In this document: piece after piece, positions 60,601 to 64,000 of the stretch
Numbering within the stretch: position 1 is the first letter of the stretch
Layout of the letters: each line of letters opens with the position of its first letter
NCBI GenBank assembly: GCA_004154925.1
Contig: QJNS01000082.1
Coordinates: forward strand, 62,001 to 126,000
DNA length: 64,000 nucleotides
Direction: 5' to 3'
Source of the DNA: Monosporascus cannonballus
Lineage: Eukaryota > Ascomycota > Sordariomycetes > Xylariales
Notes under the pieces: generated by a model
What the model was told of the DNA's origin: nothing
The model's database searches: none
Seen by the model: the letters and a program-made list of their open reading frames with translations, nothing else
Translations under genes and position numbers: made by a program

Positions 60601-63600
60601 TAAGGCGTAATCTAAAATATTTATCTTTAGGCGTTTTTTCTTATTTGGGTTTAGTATATATATAACGGGTCCGCTAGTAATTACGTTTTTTAAGGACTAA
60701 AATATTTTTTTCGTATTTTCTGGAAATTCGAATTCCTTTTCGATATATTCCTTAATAATAAATTTCGTTAATAATCTAATTATATTTCTATATCCCTTAA
60801 TTAAGTTACGTATATAACCCGTAAATCTTAAGATTTATCGGATATCCGTTATAGTTGCCTTATTAGGGATAAATTAATCTTTAATTATCTTTAATTTAAA
60901 ACGTTAAACCTAAATCTGTCCAAGGGTAAAGATAAATCCCAAAAAATTTAACTTTTACGTATGCCATACGTTTTTAATTAGGTTAACTTATAAATTGGCT
61001 TTATTTAATATTTTAAATACTTAAGCCATATACTTTTTATATTCCTCCAAAGTTTTTAAATAAATAAATATATTGTCCAGGTATACGAACATAAATTTAT
61101 CTAAGAATTATTTGAAAATAATTATGGTTAAATGCTGGAAATTGGCGGGAGCATTAGTAAGTCCTAAGGGTATTACCTTATATTCGTAATACCTATAAAT
61201 TATCCTAAATGTTATTTTCCATTTTTTTTCTTTGGTTATCCGTATACGATAATAATTATTTCGGAAATCGAACGCGGTAAATTATTTGGCTTTATTAGTA
61301 TTTTTTTTTAGGGTATTTATTAAGGTAAACGGGTATCCATTTTTGATAATTATATTATTTAATTGGCGGTAATCGATTATTTATTAATATATGGGGTTTT
61401 TATTTTTATCGATTTTCTGTTTATTATTTTTTAATTTGGATACCATAATAACGGAATATCTTGCTGGAAATTCGGAAAGCTATATATAATTTTTTTTCAA
61501 ATTTAGTTATATGCTTTTCCATAAGGTTTTTACCTTTTTAAGGCCTATATAATAAATTTTATAAAACTTAAGATAATATTTTTCTTTAATAAGTATCCGG
61601 TGATCCTATTATTTATATAAAAGTAATTCGTAATTAATTTTATTTTAAAATATCCGTTCGAACCGTCGGTATTCTGGCAGTATAGACGTAACCTGGCCCG
61701 TAACCTATATTTCTTTAACTATAAAACAAAGTTCCCATTTATCCTTTTGGAACGGAATATCCTTATCCCAAAAAAATATTCGGTTTTTTTAATCGATCTG
61801 CGGATTATTAAATTAAAATCACGGTATTCCTAAGATAATATCGTAATTAAAAATATTAGCGATATTTAGCAAGATATATTTTGTATATTTTTGAATTTAT
61901 ATTGGCAATTCCTTTATTTCCCGAAGGATTTATCCGTTTTTATAAGTAAACAAATTTCCGTCCACCATATGGAGCTTATAAGACTTTAATTTATATCTCC
62001 AGGGGATATAGTATTTTTCTGCCGCGGCAAAGGAAATAAAATTATTTTCGGCTCTTAAATTAATTATAACTTTAAAAATTTTGTTCCTGTATTAAAAAAA
62101 AATCTTAATCTGATTATGTATTTTTTTCGTCGCTTTACATAAGGTCTTATAAGTTAAGGTTTTTCGGTACCTTAATTTCGAAAGCTTTTATAATTTTTTA
62201 ATTTTTAATATCGTCCGGCTTATAAAAATCTTTATTTTCGTATTTTTCGAATAATATATTTAGTATATTAATTATTTTTGCATTTAAACCAGATTTTTTT
62301 GTTATATTTATATTTAAAAACATTTATTTTTCTTAGGTCTATCCTTAGATTTTACATTTCGTAAGTTATAAAATTAAAAGCATAAATTTCCTTAGGGGAT
62401 ATTCCCATATTTAGGAGCTTATATTAAGTATAAAGTATCGGAAAATAATATAAATATCCTTATAATATTACTTTTTAATTTTATTTTAATTCGGGATATA
62501 AATAATAAAACTTAAGGTATTTTGGCTAACGGGGAATTTTTATGTAACGGCATTTATTATTTGGTTCGGTAATCGTTTTTTTACGCCATCCAGGTTAATA
62601 AATATTATCTTTTTTGGTCTTAAGATAAACGAAATAATTATTACGTTAATAGGCGGTAAAATATAATAATTTGTACGGGTCTATTTTCGTTTTCGGGTAT
62701 ATGGTATACTTTAAAAGCCCGTAAAACTTTGGGGATAATTATCCGTAATTGCTAAAATCTGGTTGGAATTAATTATTTGCTTTATATATCTTATATCGTT
62801 ATGCATTAAGGTAATAAAAATATCTTAATTTAATAATTATTCTGGAAATCGTTTATCCTGGGTAATATTTGTAGGCTTTAACTTTAAAGTTCTGGCAGGT
62901 AAGATAATCCTTATATTTTGGGATATCGTTTTGGATCTGAATAATTATGGTAATAATAAATTCTGGCTGGGAGGAAATCGAGTTAATTTCTTTTTTTTTT
63001 TTTTTTTACCTTACTGTCCGTTTTTTATTTAATTATTCGGACTTTTTTTTAGGGTTAAGGAATCCCTTTTTTCTTAAAGTTCCTTTTAAAGGGAAAACGG
63101 CATTTGTTTTTAAAATATCCTTTTTTGCCATAATTAAAACATTTTATTTTAGACTTATTTTTTTTAAGTTTCTTCGAAACAAAGTTTGTTTCTTTCTGAA
63201 GTTTGCCTTTATCCTTTTTAATACGGCTGCTAAAGCCTTTATTGTTATTTTATTTATTAATTCTTTTTTTTTCGAAATATTAGTCGAAAATTTATTTATC
63301 GGCTATTATAATTATATCGATATATTTTGCAAAAAAATTAATTTTGGGTACTATATATAATTTATCTTTAACTTAAAACTTTAAGTCGTTATAAAATAAA
63401 TAAAATAATGCGTTTTCCGGTAAATTAAAAATAATTACCAAATAATTAAATTTAATAATATATTCGGCTATTAATTTCGTTTAATAAAAAAATATAATTA
63501 CTTAATTACATATTATTTTTTGTTTAAATTTTTAAATAAAATTTTTATTTATTTTTCAAAATGCTTATATTTGCCGAAAATATAATTAATAATATCCGAA

Positions 63601-64000
63601 AATTTTTTCGGATAATTTTAAAAATAATCCTTTATAATAAGTTTGAACCATAAAAAAACTTTTCCGGTAAGAAATTACAAAATAATTATTACTTTTTAAT
63701 AATTTTCCGTTAAAAAATTTTTATAAAACTTAAAGTAAAATCTAACTTAAATCAAAAATCCTTTTACGTCCATAGTTCCGTTATAAAATTTAAAAGATAT
63801 TAGCTTATAACCCTTAATTTCCGGTATTTCGTAATAATTAAAAAAGGGCATAATTTTTTTACATAATTAAATTATGCCGAATAATAATAAAATTAAAAAT
63901 TTTTGTTATATTTAATAGGTAAATTTGGCGTTTTCCTTTTATAAAATTTGTATTTTTATTATTAGGATATATAACTTTTCGTTAATTATTAACTTATTTT
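57641..64000 (-). mobile_element. RIP-mutated Ty3/gypsy element, minus orientation, cut by the window end
   Basis: The minus strand carries, in order from the window end, a gag zinc knuckle near 63,145-63,085 (C-F-N-Y-G-K-K-G-Y-F with a later C, i.e. CCHC with two RIP-type changes) and the reverse transcriptase. The latter has DYRQLN (near 61,375), FDFRNNYYRIRI, IPLGLTNAPAN (61,141-61,175) and Y-L-D-N near 61,074-61,090 (from YLDD). Integrase and the pol end follow down to about 58,800, where TTAATTAAGTACTAG resembles the pol end region of family A at 24,490. All frames are broken. The left boundary is uncertain because the flanking LTR fragments (57.4-57.9 kb) may belong to another element. 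Confidence 0.82.
58300..58760 (+). pseudogene. Antisense accessory ORF relic in the third gypsy element
   Basis: Opposite to pol and beyond its 3' end, the plus strand at about 58,309 reads MDIPNCNYCTRR, a CxxC cluster, then IKEKRKRLQKKQRKVKDKLIELFGRLKRL, a basic coiled coil, broken by stops. The order and position match the relics at 23,933-24,440 and 1,540-1,900. The Cys pair, lost to Y/F in the 23.9-kb copy, survives here. Confidence 0.5.

Noticed and set aside
62947..63360. 137-codon plus-strand ORF rich in Phe, Ile, Asn
   Set aside because: It is antisense to the gag zinc-knuckle region of a minus-strand gypsy element; its composition is what T-rich DNA gives by chance.
1..64000. CRISPR array, bacterial operons, replication origin of a plasmid
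   Set aside because: Spliced genes, an intron-bearing tRNA and RIP-mutated retrotransposons show fungal nuclear DNA; no regularly spaced short repeats were seen.

Overview
The window is nuclear DNA of a filamentous ascomycete (Pezizomycotina, probably a Sordariomycete-like fungus; the exact taxon cannot be read from the sequence). Reasons: short introns of 59-63 nt with GTATGT/GTAAGT-type donors, a tRNA-Leu with an intron after the anticodon, fungal gene families (SEN54, HUB1, a GH43 endo-arabinanase, a CCCH/PFVLVLVDGD-type zinc-finger relic), and AT-rich blocks packed with LTR retrotransposons mutated C-to-T/G-to-A as expected from repeat-induced point mutation (RIP).

Layout. 1-30,500 is an AT-rich isochore built from Ty3/gypsy elements: a 3' fragment of family A (1-2,509, +), a solo LTR (3,214-3,579), a complete 5.5-kb family B element (4,592-10,113, -, target duplication CAGAT), a tRNA-Leu(UAG) gene in a small non-RIP patch (10,652-10,786), a complete 6.9-kb family A element (11,123-18,001, +, target duplication AAGAG), older unidentified repeats (18-23.3 kb), and another family A element (23,321-30,263, -). 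30,500-55,000 is a gene island of normal base composition holding SEN54, an uncharacterised protein with an internally duplicated domain, a small Cys-containing ORF, an MGMT-type repair protein, a CCCH zinc-finger pseudogene, a secreted eight-cysteine protein, HUB1 with an RS-like extension, and a secreted three-exon GH43 arabinanase. 55,000-64,000 returns to AT-rich DNA: a 1.5-kb block almost free of G and C, LTR-like fragments in direct and inverted orientation, and a third, minus-strand gypsy element cut by the window end.

The island is not an operon; its genes are independent. SEN54 (tRNA splicing endonuclease subunit) and HUB1 (pre-mRNA splicing) are housekeeping genes close to RIP-mutated DNA. 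The secreted eight-cysteine protein and the arabinanase are the two secretome genes and lie within 5 kb of each other. Intergenic stretches of 1-5 kb are unusually long for such a fungus, and at least one holds a recognisable broken gene, so part of the island appears to be decaying without heavy RIP.

All calls are from reading the sequence; no database search was run.
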